A stretch of 64,000 nt of DNA from Heterotrichella gracilis (Eukaryota > Sar > Xanthophyceae > Tribonematales > Xanthonemataceae). The stretch's first letter is position 1. The number at the start of each line of letters is the position of its first letter. The DNA is taken from contig JAULBX010001114.1 in assembly GCA_032358255.1 (NCBI GenBank), positions 310,001 to 374,000 on the forward strand. Reading direction: 5' to 3'. The position numbers and the translations under genes are program-made. Under the pieces are notes generated by a model that had not been told where the DNA came from, searched no databases, and saw only the letters and a list, made by a program, of their open reading frames with translations. Of this stretch, positions 34,701 to 45,614 are shown one piece after another.

Positions 34701-37700
34701 AGGCAGCGGAGGGGGGTCAGGGTCAGGGGCGCACTACAAGCGCAGCCAGCAGCTGCAGATGTCGCTCAAGGTGGGTGGGGCGTGGGTAGCGGGGAGGGAA
34801 TGGTGCGAGGAACACTGGGACTGTAATGCAAGTTCGGGGGAATAGAATGCATGCTGGGGACTAGAATGTAAATGCAGGACAACGCATTTGCAACATCTTC
34901 CCATTGTAGGGATGGAGTGGGGGAGGGGAGGGGAGGGCAGGGCACACTACAAGCGCAGCCAGCGGAAACACACCATGCGCACACTTGCTCTTTGCATTTG
35001 CTGCCACCCCAGCCCCTCCTTTTATGCCACCTCACCCCTCCTTCCCCCCCCTGCCCGCAGCCCGCCAGCAGCAGCCGCATCGTCCCTGACGGGGGCATCC
35101 TGCGCGGTTGCAGCATGGAGGAGTCAGGGCTCGACCTGGGCAACCTGTACTTTGCCACGCTGCTGGCCACATCAACCGCCATCACCCCAAACACGCCACG
35201 CGGGTCGCTAGGGGTGCGTGCTGGGCCATGCTGTATGCTATCATGCTGCATGTGTGTGCTTTTGGGGTCATGTATGTGGGTGCGAATGGGGCACGGCAGG
35301 CGGCACTGTGTGGTTGCCTGGAAAAGGGGCGCGAGGGGCATGGTCTGGCGTGCCGGCGCACATGGGTGGCTGGCGGGTGGGATCACATGAGTAGATGCAG
35401 GGGGGGAGGGTGTCACATGTGCGCCCTTTGTGCTGGGTTTAGGGTTTAGGGTTTCAGCTCACGCAAGCCCTGGACCTACCTATCCACCTTGGCCAGGTTA
35501 TGTACATATGTCACATGCATGCGGCCCACATGCCAACACCCGCGAACACCCACCGCACCACCCGCCTAACCCCCTCCCCCCCCTCCCCACTCCAGGAGCC
35601 GCGCACCAACAGCGCGACCACCGCCCCCACCCGCACCCGCTCCCTCCCGGGCGCCCCCACCAGCCCCCCACCCCCCCCACTGGGCCCCTTTGACGATGTG
35701 CGCCTGGGTCGGCTGCTGGGTGCTGGCAGCTATGGGCGCGTGTTCTTTGGGTCGTGGAAGGGGGCACAGGTGGCGGTCAAGGTGGGTGTGGTTATAGGGA
35801 ATGGTGGCGGGATCTGTTTAGGGTTCGGGGTTTAGGGTCTACGGTTGAGGGTCGTGGAAGGGGGCGCAGGTGGCAGTCAAGGTGGGTGGATGGTGTGGGG
35901 AGGGGGCATGGTGGTGGGAGGGGGCATGATGGGAGAGAGCATGGTGGGGAGAGGGGGCTGGCACAGCTGATGGCGGTGCTAACATGGCATGTGTTTGGAA
36001 TATAGTGTACCATGATATTGCTGGGCTTGAGTGGCGTGTGGTTCTATGTATGTTAGCCATGCAGCCTCACATGCAAGGCTAGCTGCATGCCGACCAACAC
36101 CCATGTCGGCGTCTTTCCCGCACGCACTGCAAGCGCAGCCTTCGCCCACCACCCCATCCTCACCCCTCCCATTTTTCCCGCTGTCTCCAGGTGGTTCCCC
36201 AGACGGTAGAAGACGTGGTTGGCGGGTGGGAGATGCACGAGGGCATGGTTGGATCATCCACGCTGCACCCCAACCTGGTGCGCACCTTCAAGTACTCGGT
36301 GGTGGAGAAGCAGGTGCGCGGGAAAGCCCAAACCCTTAGAAAATTCATAACCCCCCAAACACCCTACATGCTCAGTGTGTCTGCACAAGGTGGCGGAGAC
36401 GGGTAGAAACCCTGTAGACACATTGCCTAACTGTCACCCTTATGCCCGAATTTGGTGGTTGGAGCAGCAGGTGGCAAATCCGCAACATGCAAAGTGATGC
36501 TTGGCATTCAGTAGCAAGCGTCTACAGGGTTTGGGATTTCAGAGCCCAAGCGTTGAGGACGTGCATGCCCCACCTTACCCCAGTCACAAAGTCCCCAGTC
36601 ATCACCCCCCCCCCCCTTCTCTGACCACCCCGCCCCACACTCCTTCGCATGGTGGCACCTCTCCCTCCCTTGTCACGCTCTTTGCCAACAAGCATTGCGA
36701 ACTCCCCTTTTTGCCTGTTTCCTAACCCCTGACCCTAGACGCTAAAAGTGCGTGCAGGAGCGTGTGGCTGGCGACCCTCAACCCTGATTTTAAACCCTGA
36801 CCCTGACCCCTACTACTGAACCCTGAACCCTCACCTGCCTGCAGGAGCTTGTGGCTGGCGACCCCCTTGTTGCGCGTGAGACCTGGATTGTGATGGAGCT
36901 GTGCGCACGGGGCAGCCTGCAGACGGCAATCGACAGGGGCCTGCTGCGGGAGAAGCCGTCAAGCTGGGAGGTGTGTGTGGGGGGGGCTGCTGTGGCAGGC
37001 GGTCGGGGTGCATGGGCTTGCATATGGTGTTCATCAATGGGCGTGTAATCATGTGACCTTGATTTGCGCCGCTTCATGGGCGTGCATTGTGTTGCATAAT
37101 GGGCTTGCAGTGTGTTGCTTCTCGGGCTTGCAATTCGGTGGTGTGTGTGCAGCTTTTGCGTAGGTACCAGCACCTTAGTACTCCACTCGGCGGACTTTAT
37201 AGTATTGTTCCCAAGGGGGTAATCACGACAGCTCCCTGTCTCCATCGTTATCTTAACACCCCCCTTCCCCCCCCTCCCAGGGCGGCGTTGGCATGAAGGT
37301 TGTGCCGCTCATCGCATGCGAGATCGCGGGTGCCATGTGTTTAGGGTTTAGGGTTTTGGTCCCTGTCTTTACTCCCCCTTTGCTCCCCCCTCAGGGTGGC
37401 GTGGACATGAAGGTGGTGCTGCTCACCGCATGCGAGATAGCGGGTGCCATGGCGTGGCTTCATTCCCAGGGCATCGTACACGGGGACCTCACGCCAAACA
37501 ACGTGCTGCTGGCGGCTAACGCAACCACCGACGGAAGGAGGTTCATGGCTAAGGTGGGGCAAGAACAAAGAATGGTGTTTAATTACAGTGGAAAATAGCT
37601 TCTTTTAATTTTGCCTGTGTATCCTGGCGGGACAAACCGCCCGGCTTTCAAAGTTAAAGCAGAACTCTAATAAATAGCACTGAAAACAGAAAAATGTACC

Positions 37701-38784
37701 CCTGAGGGACACAATGTGCACGAGGTTTGCGCAAAGGTGGAAAAATAGAAATCCACTCCAGGGACAGGAGGGGACACGTCACCAACTCCTGCTAACTGTG
37801 CTTTGCGGGGCACGGTTTGGGCCTGGCTGGAGTGTATCAGATGTGCAAATAGGGCCTTGTGAAGGGGTGGACATGTGGGGTGCATGTTGCCGATTCACGC
37901 ACAGTGGGGTTGTGCATTCCGTGGCGTTGCCACCCTAGCAAATTACCATGCATATTTCAGGAAGATATCGTGTGATGTATCACAGTCTTCCAGTACATTT
38001 CCGCCATTTAAGCACCCAGCCGTGCACAAGTAGTGCCAACCTGTCCCTTCCCTCCCCTTGGCTCATCCCATTTTCCCCCTTGCATCCGCCAGGTGTCAGA
38101 TTTTGGCCTGTCGCGCGTGGTCCCCGCTGATGGCTATGGGGATGGGGGCAAGGGCAATGCCATCCCCGGGACTGTAACCCACATGCCGTGCGAGGTGCTT
38201 GCCACACGGCGCGTCAGCACCGCCACCGACGTATACTCCTTCGGGGTCATGCTGTGGGAGATGTATATGGGGGAGCGCCCGTGGGCGGGCCACAGGTGAG
38301 GGTCTATGAACAGGGGGTGGCAGCATGATTACCGTAGGCATCTCTCGGGCAATGGTGTAGCCGCCAGCATGACAATCATGTGCATGGATTGTCACAGTTC
38401 CAGGTGCACCTCCCCGTCTCGTTGACGTTCCATTAACCCCCTGCAGGAAGAGACCCCAAAAGGAAAAGGTATCAAAAATTGTCAAAATGTATATTTGACA
38501 CTCCATTAACCCCCCTTCCCCCTTCCTCAACCCCCAGGGCCACCAGCATTTATACCCTCAAGGCCCTCAACCAGGCGCACCTGGATTTCCCCCCTGGGTG
38601 CCCCCTGGAGTATGAGGTTCTGGCCCAGTGCTGCATGGCCGATGACCCGCAGGAGCGGCCCTCATTTGAGCATGTGCTGGAGACCCTGGAGGAGCTGCGC
38701 CAGGCGGCACTGGCGGGGTCGCTTACCTCCCCTTCATTCCCCGTCTACTCCCACCTTGCGGAGACGCTGGGGCCCTTGGGGTGA
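31724..38784 (+). CDS. GAF-PAS sensor TKL protein kinase
   Basis: Thirteen exons: 31724-31890, 32308-32547, 33015-33165, 33597-33749, 34034-34153, 34612-34770, 35061-35213, 35596-35781, 36191-36313, 36845-36970, 37395-37553, 38093-38295, 38538-38784. They give 728 residues with consistent phases. Residues about 55-230 form a GAF domain (IPDTTKDARF, FYASAPLVSAEGFSVGTLCV). About 240-390 is a PAS-like region (LLDASQEGVLLLD, KFVNSGWHRATG). A Pro/Thr linker leads to a kinase domain with P-loop GAGSYGRVFFG, VAVK lysine, catalytic loop VHGDLTPNNVLL, DFG in SDFGLS and SFGVMLWEM. It is of the tyrosine-kinase-like type common in plants and algae. HRD is replaced by HGD, as in many algal TKLs, with the catalytic Asp kept. 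GAF and PAS suggest control by a bound ligand, light or redox state; which is unknown. No membrane segment is seen. Confidence 0.93.
32616..32680 (+). repeat. Echo of kinase exon 2 end
   Basis: CTGTTGAGCCAGAGGTTGTA through AAGGATGCACGGTAGGGTTT repeats the last ~60 bases of exon 2 plus its donor. It is followed directly by TTTAGGG-like sequence. The true exon 2 end is at 32547. Confidence 0.9.
33186..33480 (+). repeat. Two echoes of kinase exon 3 end
   Basis: Copies at about 33205-33290 and 33395-33475 repeat the end of exon 3 (ACCCTGTG, GACT.CAAGCC, CAGGCGCACTGAACATACTG). The first keeps TTTACAG before it and GTGAGG after it; the second has lost the donor. Each copy is preceded by GGTTTA-type words. 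Divergence increases with distance from the true exon. Confidence 0.9.
33796..33987 (-). other. Open antisense stretch within kinase intron 4
   Basis: A 64-codon frame starting MVGKDGTKGEGKPRPHGL runs antisense through most of this intron. It shows no known domain to me and has no splice partners. It is reported only because it is unusually open for an intron of this size. Confidence 0.2.
34515..34556 (+). repeat. Echo of kinase exon 6 start
   Basis: CCCGCAGCCCGAGTCCGTCC, followed by TCTCGCGTGC, copies the acceptor and first bases of exon 6, whose true start is 34612. It is followed by TAAACCCTAAAT. Confidence 0.9.
35435..35454. repeat. Telomere-like TTTAGGG run in kinase intron 7
   Basis: Three tandem GGGTTTA units in the intron between exons 7 and 8 of the kinase gene. 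Confidence 0.88.
35817..35890 (+). repeat. Telomere-like run plus echo of kinase exon 8 end
   Basis: GTTTAGGGTTCGGGGTTTAG is followed by GGTCGTGGAAGGGGGCGCAG and GTGGCAGTCAAGGTGGGTGG, a near copy of the exon 8 end and its donor (true end 35781). The copy lies 100 bases downstream of the original. Confidence 0.9.
36750..36780 (+). repeat. Echo of kinase exon 10 start
   Basis: GTGCAGGAGCGTGTGGCTGG copies the exon 10 acceptor and start (true start 36845, GCAG|GAGCTTGTGGCTGG). An AG acceptor is retained. Confidence 0.85.
37275..37357 (+). repeat. Echo of kinase exon 11 start with telomere-like tail
   Basis: CCCAGGGCGGCGTTGGCATG through ATCGCGGGTGCCATG copies the acceptor and first ~60 bases of exon 11 (true start 37395). 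It ends abruptly into TTTAGGGTTTAGGGTTT. This is the cleanest example of an exon copy joined directly to telomere-like repeats. Confidence 0.93.
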
Positions 38785-39085
38785 CCCCCTGCGGCGGGGC
38801 AGGGCAGGCGGTTGTGCAGCCCTGCATCGGTAGGGAGGGAGCTGCGGTGGAGGGAATGCACTGGGGTTGGGTGGGTGGGGTATGTGTGTTTTCTGTGGAG
38901 GAGCTGCGCCAGGCGGCACTGGCGGGGTCGCTCCCCTCCCCTTCATTCCCTGTGTACTCCCACCTGGCGGAGAGGCTGGGGCCCATGGGGTGACCTCATG
39001 TGGCGGTGGTGCAGCCCTGCATGGCAGGGAAATACCTGCGGTGGAGGGCATGCACTGGGGCCTAGTGTGGGGTGTGTATGTGTGT
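38690..39085 (+). repeat. ~200-bp tandem duplication across kinase stop codon
   Basis: The end of the last exon (GAGGAGCTGCGCCAGGCGGC to GGGGCCC..TGGGGTGA) occurs at about 38690-38784 and again at about 38899-38993. The trailing non-coding part (GCGGTGGAGGG.ATGCACTGG) is repeated as well, at about 38846 and 39041. The second copy still reads as coding up to the same stop. It lies after the real stop, so it is expected to be untranslated. Confidence 0.92.
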
Positions 39086-40818
39086 TTTTGGTGGAGGAGG
39101 GTTCTGTGGAGGCGAATGTGCATTGGTTCCTTCTTTCTTCCATGACTTGTTTCACCATCCAGTTGCAGTTCATGTATTGCATCGTCGTGTTGATAGCAGC
39201 AGGGGTGGTCGGTTGTCTCTTGGGGTGGGAGTGGCTATATAGCTATTGATTTGCTCCATACATGCCAACTGCACAGCACAGTGGTACGCCTATCTAGATC
39301 AGTACTTGCTGGACACTGCCAAGCAGTCTGCGCTGTCAACAGTCTTCATCAGGTATTACGGTACAAGTTGGAAAACGCGTGCTTTGTGTTTCTTAAGCAA
39401 TTCCGATGCGGCAGTGTGTCATTAGCGTCTGTGTATGGTGTCGTCAGCCATCACAAGGTTGATTGTTGTGCATCGCTTGAAGCGTTGTGCACCAATTTGG
39501 TTTTCAAGCATTTCCCCAAGTTTTCTTTTCCTCGAGCCTTTTTTGCAACCCTACTGTCCTGGTGATCAAACATGATCGTCGTGTTTGATTGTTTTCAAGC
39601 CAGGACCTGCGGTTGTGCTAAGAGCAGGTCACAGCGTGCTGTTTGTGTGCGCACCTGTGGTGCGTAGGCATAGGGTTTAGGGTTAGGGTTAGGCCACATG
39701 TGCAGTGGCCTGCCAAGAGTTGTCTGTCTTTCTGGAGCCTTCTCCAAAACACATGAGAAAAAGCCATTTTTTCTTCTATTTATTGACCTCTGAACCACCC
39801 GCACTTGCTTCACTTGCAATCGCAGCTAGTGGTTATATGCTGCATGGCAGCAGGGGCAATTTTTTTCCGGCAGTCCCGTACTTCACGCCTCTTGGGAGGG
39901 GGAGGGGGGCGCAAGAACTACTTACAAGGGACCTATGCAGTAACTGAACACTTAAGCTATAGCTAGTGGCCCACAGGGAAACTTGGCTGCAGTTTTGAGT
40001 ACGCAACAACATCCGATGTGCAGCATCTTTCTTTCTTAGTATCCTACGGGTCATTGACATAAGGAGCAGTATTTGGCATGTAGCAGTCACCCCAAATGGT
40101 TCAGCTGAACCATTTCAGATTGTAAGAAATAATACCGAATGCTTCCTTTTGAAAAGTAGCTTTCAAACTGCCAAAAAAACCTTCCACGTTTGTTTTAAAT
40201 CAAGTTGAAATTCCAGACCGGTGCGCCTTTCTACTGGCATGAATGAGGCAATGTCTCTCAGCACTGCATGGTCAACGTCCTTGCAAGGAGATAGGGCTGA
40301 CTAGAGGGTTTACCAAACGCGCACCACCAACTGCACGCTCCGAGTAACAACGCAAACCGTTGGGCCCCCAGTTGCAAACTTTGCGCTCTAAAATTTAGGG
40401 TGCATGCATTTAAACCCTAAGGGTGTGGACAGTCACTGCTGGGCAGTTGCAGCAATTTAAATAGTGAACTTCTATCACAACAGCAGGTTTAAGAGGCGTG
40501 ATGTCTGCTACGGCCCCTGTAGAGAACCTGTAGAGAAACTGTATGAAGCCCCTCCACAAACAGTGTCGTGGCAAAACGGTGTGAACCTGCCTGCCTGCAT
40601 GTAGGAGTCAGCTCCTTTAGCTTGCGAATCCGCTAGAGCCGCTGCAAGTGCGTTGTGCTGCGACGCACATACCGTGTTTTTTAAACCACTGCAGCCTTCC
40701 GTCACCCCTGGTTGTGCCTCAGTTGTGCTGGTGGAGCAACGTTCTGCAAGGTGCAGGTTGATAACAGCACGATGGGCGACAGCCAAGGCCGATAGCTGCT
40801 ACGGTAGTGTTGGGGAAA
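38785..40818. other. Spacer between kinase and BRCC36 genes
   Basis: The first 300 bases are the duplicated kinase tail. A telomere-like run (AGGGTTTAGGGTTAGGGTTAGG) is at 39671-39692. The remainder has no recognisable gene. TGTAA near 40120 is a possible, distant poly(A) signal. Confidence 0.45.
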
Positions 40819-43800
40819 ATGTCGCTGCACAAGGTCGAAATAACGTCAGGTGAGACAGGGCCATAGGCGGTCCCTGCGGCAGGCATTTGGTGGCCGTGGT
40901 GCATATGCATGCATGCACCAATCTGCATGCATATGTTGCACCCGCGTAGGACGCGCCACCGCTCCAAGAAGCGCTCTTTAATCGTTTAATATGAGGGTCT
41001 ACCCTGCCTTTGGTGGTTGACCCTGTGTGGGTGTGTTTGCCCAAAAGAAAAGAAAACAACACCCTTGATTGCTACATTTTTGGCCAATGTTTTAAACCCG
41101 TCTAATGTGTGGTAACGTTCCCCTCCCCGCTTCAGAGGTCTTCCTGACCTGCGCCTGCCATGCGCTGTCCACTGAGGGGGAGGAGGTGATGGGCCTGCTG
41201 TTTGGGGATATACTGCGCGAGCCAAACGGGGAGGACACTGCCCGCATATGGGTGGCCATGCCGCAGCTGAGGGCAGACAGGCGCAAGGTGACATAGAAAC
41301 CCTGAAGAAGGGTTTTTGACACCACACATGATCACATGCCGCCACACACCTGTGCCAAACCACCACACAACGCCTTGTCTGCTGCACATTTGCCTGCATT
41401 TTGCGCTTACGCCTCGCCCAGGTGCACGCTGCCAATCCCAGCTTGTGGCAAACCCAGTAGATGACTTTGGCACTGATAACGTCTGATCCTGGCAACATGT
41501 AGCGTTCCTACCATCATTCCATTCAATGCCATGCCCTGCCAACGGCCCATGTCCTCCCCCCACAGGATCGAGTGGAGGCCACCCCTGAGCAGCTAGCCCG
41601 CTACATCACCGCCGCAGAGAAGTTCAGCGCCCAGTCCGGTGTGGCTACGCGCATCATCGGGTGGTACCACTCGCACCCGCACATCACTGTGCGCCCCTCC
41701 CACGTGGATCTGCGCACCCAGGCGGCATACCAGCTGCTGGAGCCGGGCTTTGTGGGGATTATCCTGTCCCCGTTCAATGAGGTGAGAGGCAGTATTTGAA
41801 GGAATTGAGGTGCCACAACGGGTGGGAATGAGCTGGAATTTGCGTGATCATCCTGCCATTATTTCATGAGGTGAGAACCTGTTCTTTGGGCAAGTTGAAT
41901 CAAATGGGTGGATAATAAGTTGGGATTCAAGGAATCACTCGGGGTGAGGGACTGCCCCGGGTTAGACCTGTGCCATGTGGACCACCAACACCAGGCCTAT
42001 AGCACATGCCACGTGTCCCTGGCCCAGAGCACCTTACAATACAGTGAAAGACAGGAAGACACTGACCTGTCAGCTAAAGAATGTACAAGATTTTATTTGA
42101 CAATAATGCAAAATGGAATTATAAAATAACGATGAAAAAAACCCTACAACATTCACATGGTAACAAGCAATGGCAAATGGAGATCGGTGAAGTCTTGGCA
42201 AGAAATTATGTATATTATATTTAAGGATATATGGTACGGGTGGCAACGGAACCCTCTCATTCCGCCTTGCAGGACCGTGGCACTCTGTGCCAGCAGATGC
42301 AGGTCACTGCCTTCCAATCGGCACCAAGCACGGTCCATGAAGAGCCGTACAGGCCCCTTGGGGATGGGTACAACCCCCATGGGGAATCAGTTTTCCCCCA
42401 CCAGGAGGACACCGATGACGAGGGCGATGAGCAGCTGGCTGCGGCACTGGCGGCATCGCGCGCAGGTGTGTTTTCTGACGTGCATGCCATTGTACTACAT
42501 CGCTAACTGTGCCCATCAATCAATCTTAGAGTTTCTACGCTTCTTCCACCAAGTAAGTAAGTAAGTATTTGGCTTTCCAGCTTCGAAGCCAGGTTAGCCT
42601 CTTCCACCAGGGGTAATGAGATAATGATAGGACCAATTGTCATTGTCTTGTTATCATGTCTGGTTGTATTTTAATCTTGGATTATCGTCCCATTATCATC
42701 TTATTCCCCTTGGCCCCGCCACCCGCCAACTGGCGCCCCACCACTCACCACCACCTGCAGCACCACTTCACCCCCCACCCCCCACCCACAGACCAGCACC
42801 GGCACGCCGGCGGCTCCCACCCCTCCCTCTCCTGCAAGCCCGTCCCCCTGCGGGTGGTGGTGTCCAGCGGGCCTGCTGAGCGCACCCTCACCGACCTGGT
42901 CAACCTCATGTGGGTGCTGTTCCAGGAGGAGCAGGGGGAGTACCAGCAGGCAGTGGAGGAGGCGAGCCACAGGTGGGTTGGGGGAGGGAGGGGGCGACGC
43001 TGGCACTGGGATCGCACGTGGTCAGGCGTGGGGTGGTTGACAAGTGGTTGGGCATTTTGACAAATGTGACTTGCGGGTATGAGTAGCTGCAAGCATGAAT
43101 TTGTTCGGGAGATTAGCAAAGGTGTTTGCTAATACAGAATTAAAGTTGTAATATGTATTTTTAAATTGTAATGCAGTTGTTTCTTTCAATTATTGTTTAA
43201 TTTGATATTATTCTGCCACAAGCCTGTGATGCCCCCTTCACCCTCCTCTGCAGCTCCGAGTGCGTCCACCCCCTTGAGTGGCTCCACCTTGGCTCAGTGG
43301 CCCAGCAGCGGTTGTGCGGAGTGATGGATAGCGTGCTTGCACCCACGCTGCATGCGCTGGCGGGCAGGGGGGCGCAGAACAGGCTGCACATAGAGCAGCT
43401 GGCAGTGCGGGAGGCGGAGCTGAGGCTGGTGAGGAGCAGAACCCTGGTGAAACCCTGGTGCAATCCTGACGCCAGCCCTTGCAAATCCCAATGACTATGC
43501 ACCAAGATCAAGGTGGTGAAGGATGGCTTTGCAATGGCAAAGGTCATTCTGGATCATCAGAAAGGTCATTCTGGATCATCTGCCTCCCTTAGAATATAGA
43601 GACAGATCGCAGAACCTTACCAAAAGGTTTCCTGTGGTGCGCTGAGTGAGGATGTTTTGCCTGGCCACAGGTGCTGCGGGACCTTCAATCCTCAGAGAGG
43701 CCCTCAGGGGAGGCAAGGGGGCGCACACTGGGGAGGGATAACCACCACCACCCACACACAGCAGCGCCTGAACCAGGCTCCCACTCAGGCATCGAGGTAA

Positions 43801-44459
43801 GGAACCCCCGCACGCGTCATCTGATCAAGTACAGTAGTACAGTGGGTGGAGTAGCCACTGCTGGGGAGGGTTGCGTTGCCGAGCTTGCTTTGGACACCAC
43901 CTCCTTGTGGCAAATTATTATTATTGTGTCGCAAAATGATGCGCCGTCTCCCGGAGCTTGTGCGCAGGCATGTACGGTACATCTATATATATGTTTGTGT
44001 TTGTGTACCCCCGGTATATTACAATACACCGGGGATATAAATACACATTGTGACCTCCCCATTTCATCTTTGCAGGTACCGCTCACCTTGGTGGTGCCCC
44101 GGGTGTCCAACCTGTCTCTCATGGACACCCTCTTCCCCCCCAACCCCTCCTCCCACACCCCCCACGAGGCATCCTACATGGCCCAGGCAGGGGTGGATAA
44201 CCCCTCGCAGCAACGCCCCATGGCCTACAACCCCCCTGCGGCGGTCGCGAGCGCTTCCCTCCCCTTATCGTTCGGCACTCCACCAGATAAAAGCGGGTTT
44301 TTGGATCAAGGCAGGCCACAGTGGAGCCAGTCCCAGGGGACTCGAGACCCGCAGCGGGGACCGCAGGAACAGGTGGCGCGGAATCAGGGGCAGCAGTGGC
44401 CGCAGGGGGATGGCTCACAGGGCTATGGGAGCGGGGCAGGGGCATACTACCACAGCTGA
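40819..44459 (+). CDS. BRCC3: BRCC36-like JAMM (MPN+) Lys63 deubiquitinase
   Basis: Eight exons: 40819-40849, 41136-41287, 41566-41781, 42273-42465, 42792-42972, 43254-43428, 43671-43796, 44076-44459, giving 485 residues with consistent phases. The N-terminus MSLHKVEITSEVFLTC with HALSTEGEEVMGLLFGD is characteristic of BRCC36. Exon 3 has the zinc-binding JAMM signature (GWYHSHPHITVRPSHVD), with Glu supplied by GEEVMG, so the protease should be active. The later half (LVNLMWVLFQEEQGEYQQ, then IEQLAVREAELRL) matches the BRCC36 coiled-coil region. The family removes Lys63-linked ubiquitin in BRCA1-A or BRISC complexes. The last exon adds about 127 residues of Pro/Gln/Gly/Ser-rich sequence not usual for the family. 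The gene symbol is by homology. Confidence 0.93.
41843..41882 (+). repeat. Echo of BRCC36 exon 3 end
   Basis: GTGATCATCCTGCCATTATT and TCATGAGGTGAGAACC resemble the exon 3 end and donor (GGGATTATCCTGTCCCCGTT, CAATGAG|GTGAGAGGC, true end 41781). The donor is intact. Confidence 0.7.
44007..44037. repeat. Small hairpin-forming inverted repeat
   Basis: CCCCGGTATA and TACACCGGGG are near-perfect reverse complements around a short AT-rich loop, within the last BRCC36 intron. It may form a stem in the pre-mRNA. No function is evident. Confidence 0.5.
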
Positions 44460-45614
44460 ATGAGCGTTTTGGAGGGCTGGAGGGTATCATGGGCTGGTTA
44501 TTTCATCGATTGGAGCATGGCCGCCTGTGGGGTCCCCAAGGTGGTGTGGTGTGACCAGAGGTTCGAATTGGGACTAGTTGGGGGGGCATCTCTTTGACAT
44601 TGACCAGCAAGTGTATACCATAGGGCATTTTCATGTATTGCTGTGTGTGCCTGCGATGCACCGAAGATTGTCAGGAAGACAGGTAGTTGACCGCCTTACA
44701 TGGCGCTGCTTCTCACGTGTTGGCTCTGGGGCAGCTTTTGTGGGTGCTCGGCACAGTGCTGCGGAACTGTGCTGCAATCATTAAACAGAAAACCAAGGCA
44801 GAGACATGGTAGACTTGAAATGACAGGGTTGGGTGGGTGGTGACGTTTTGTAGCAAAACCCCACACCCATGGGGCACAGTGGTCCCGTGAACCCCAATTT
44901 CAGGAGCTAGTCCAGGCATCCCAATTGCGATAAATATGCTAAGCCAATGTTGAAACACCACCAGGCAGCAGTATGTGTTCTCACTTCTGTACTCATCATA
45001 TTGATGTGGCCCGAGGAAAATGTTATGCACCTCCTTTTCTGTGGAGATGCCTCATGCGCAGTCGCCACGACACCGTTGTTTTATTCACGCCTTATTCAGT
45101 GGCAGTAATGTTGTTTTCCATAACTCGTTTCTTGTCTGTGCCTGTTGAAGGTAGAAGTGAACTGCAACATCACTATATTACATCACTTGATAAAATGCAG
45201 CACAATTGTTGAAACCCTAGGGTTGCAAACCCCAAAAGGCCAGCACTGGATGCATGGCGACCTTATCATGACCCAAACTGCAGTGCTCGGTTGGATAACA
45301 GAGCAGGAGTGTTGCCCGCAGGAGAGTAGGCCAAGCCCTTTCCTGTACAGTTACGGCTTTTGCTTTTTGTTCCCTAGCCTTTCACTCGAGTTACTGCTCG
45401 TCGATTGCCCACTAGCCATTCCATGCTGTGTGTGCAAACGAGTTTGTAGTGAACAACTGTTTTTCCTCTAGTAAATACCTGCGACATTTATCAAGCTTTT
45501 CACACAATCTTGAGCACACCAGTGACACTATACAGCATGGCGGTGCCCACCTGACCCACCCAAGTGTCGAATCGGAAAGTGGGGGCAAGCTCCAGTTCGG
45601 GTCACAACCACGAA
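44460..45614. other. Spacer between BRCC36 and SET genes
   Basis: This contains the 3' region of the BRCC36-like gene and the leader of the SET gene. No coding frame with family resemblance was found. No repeat worth listing was found. Confidence 0.45.
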
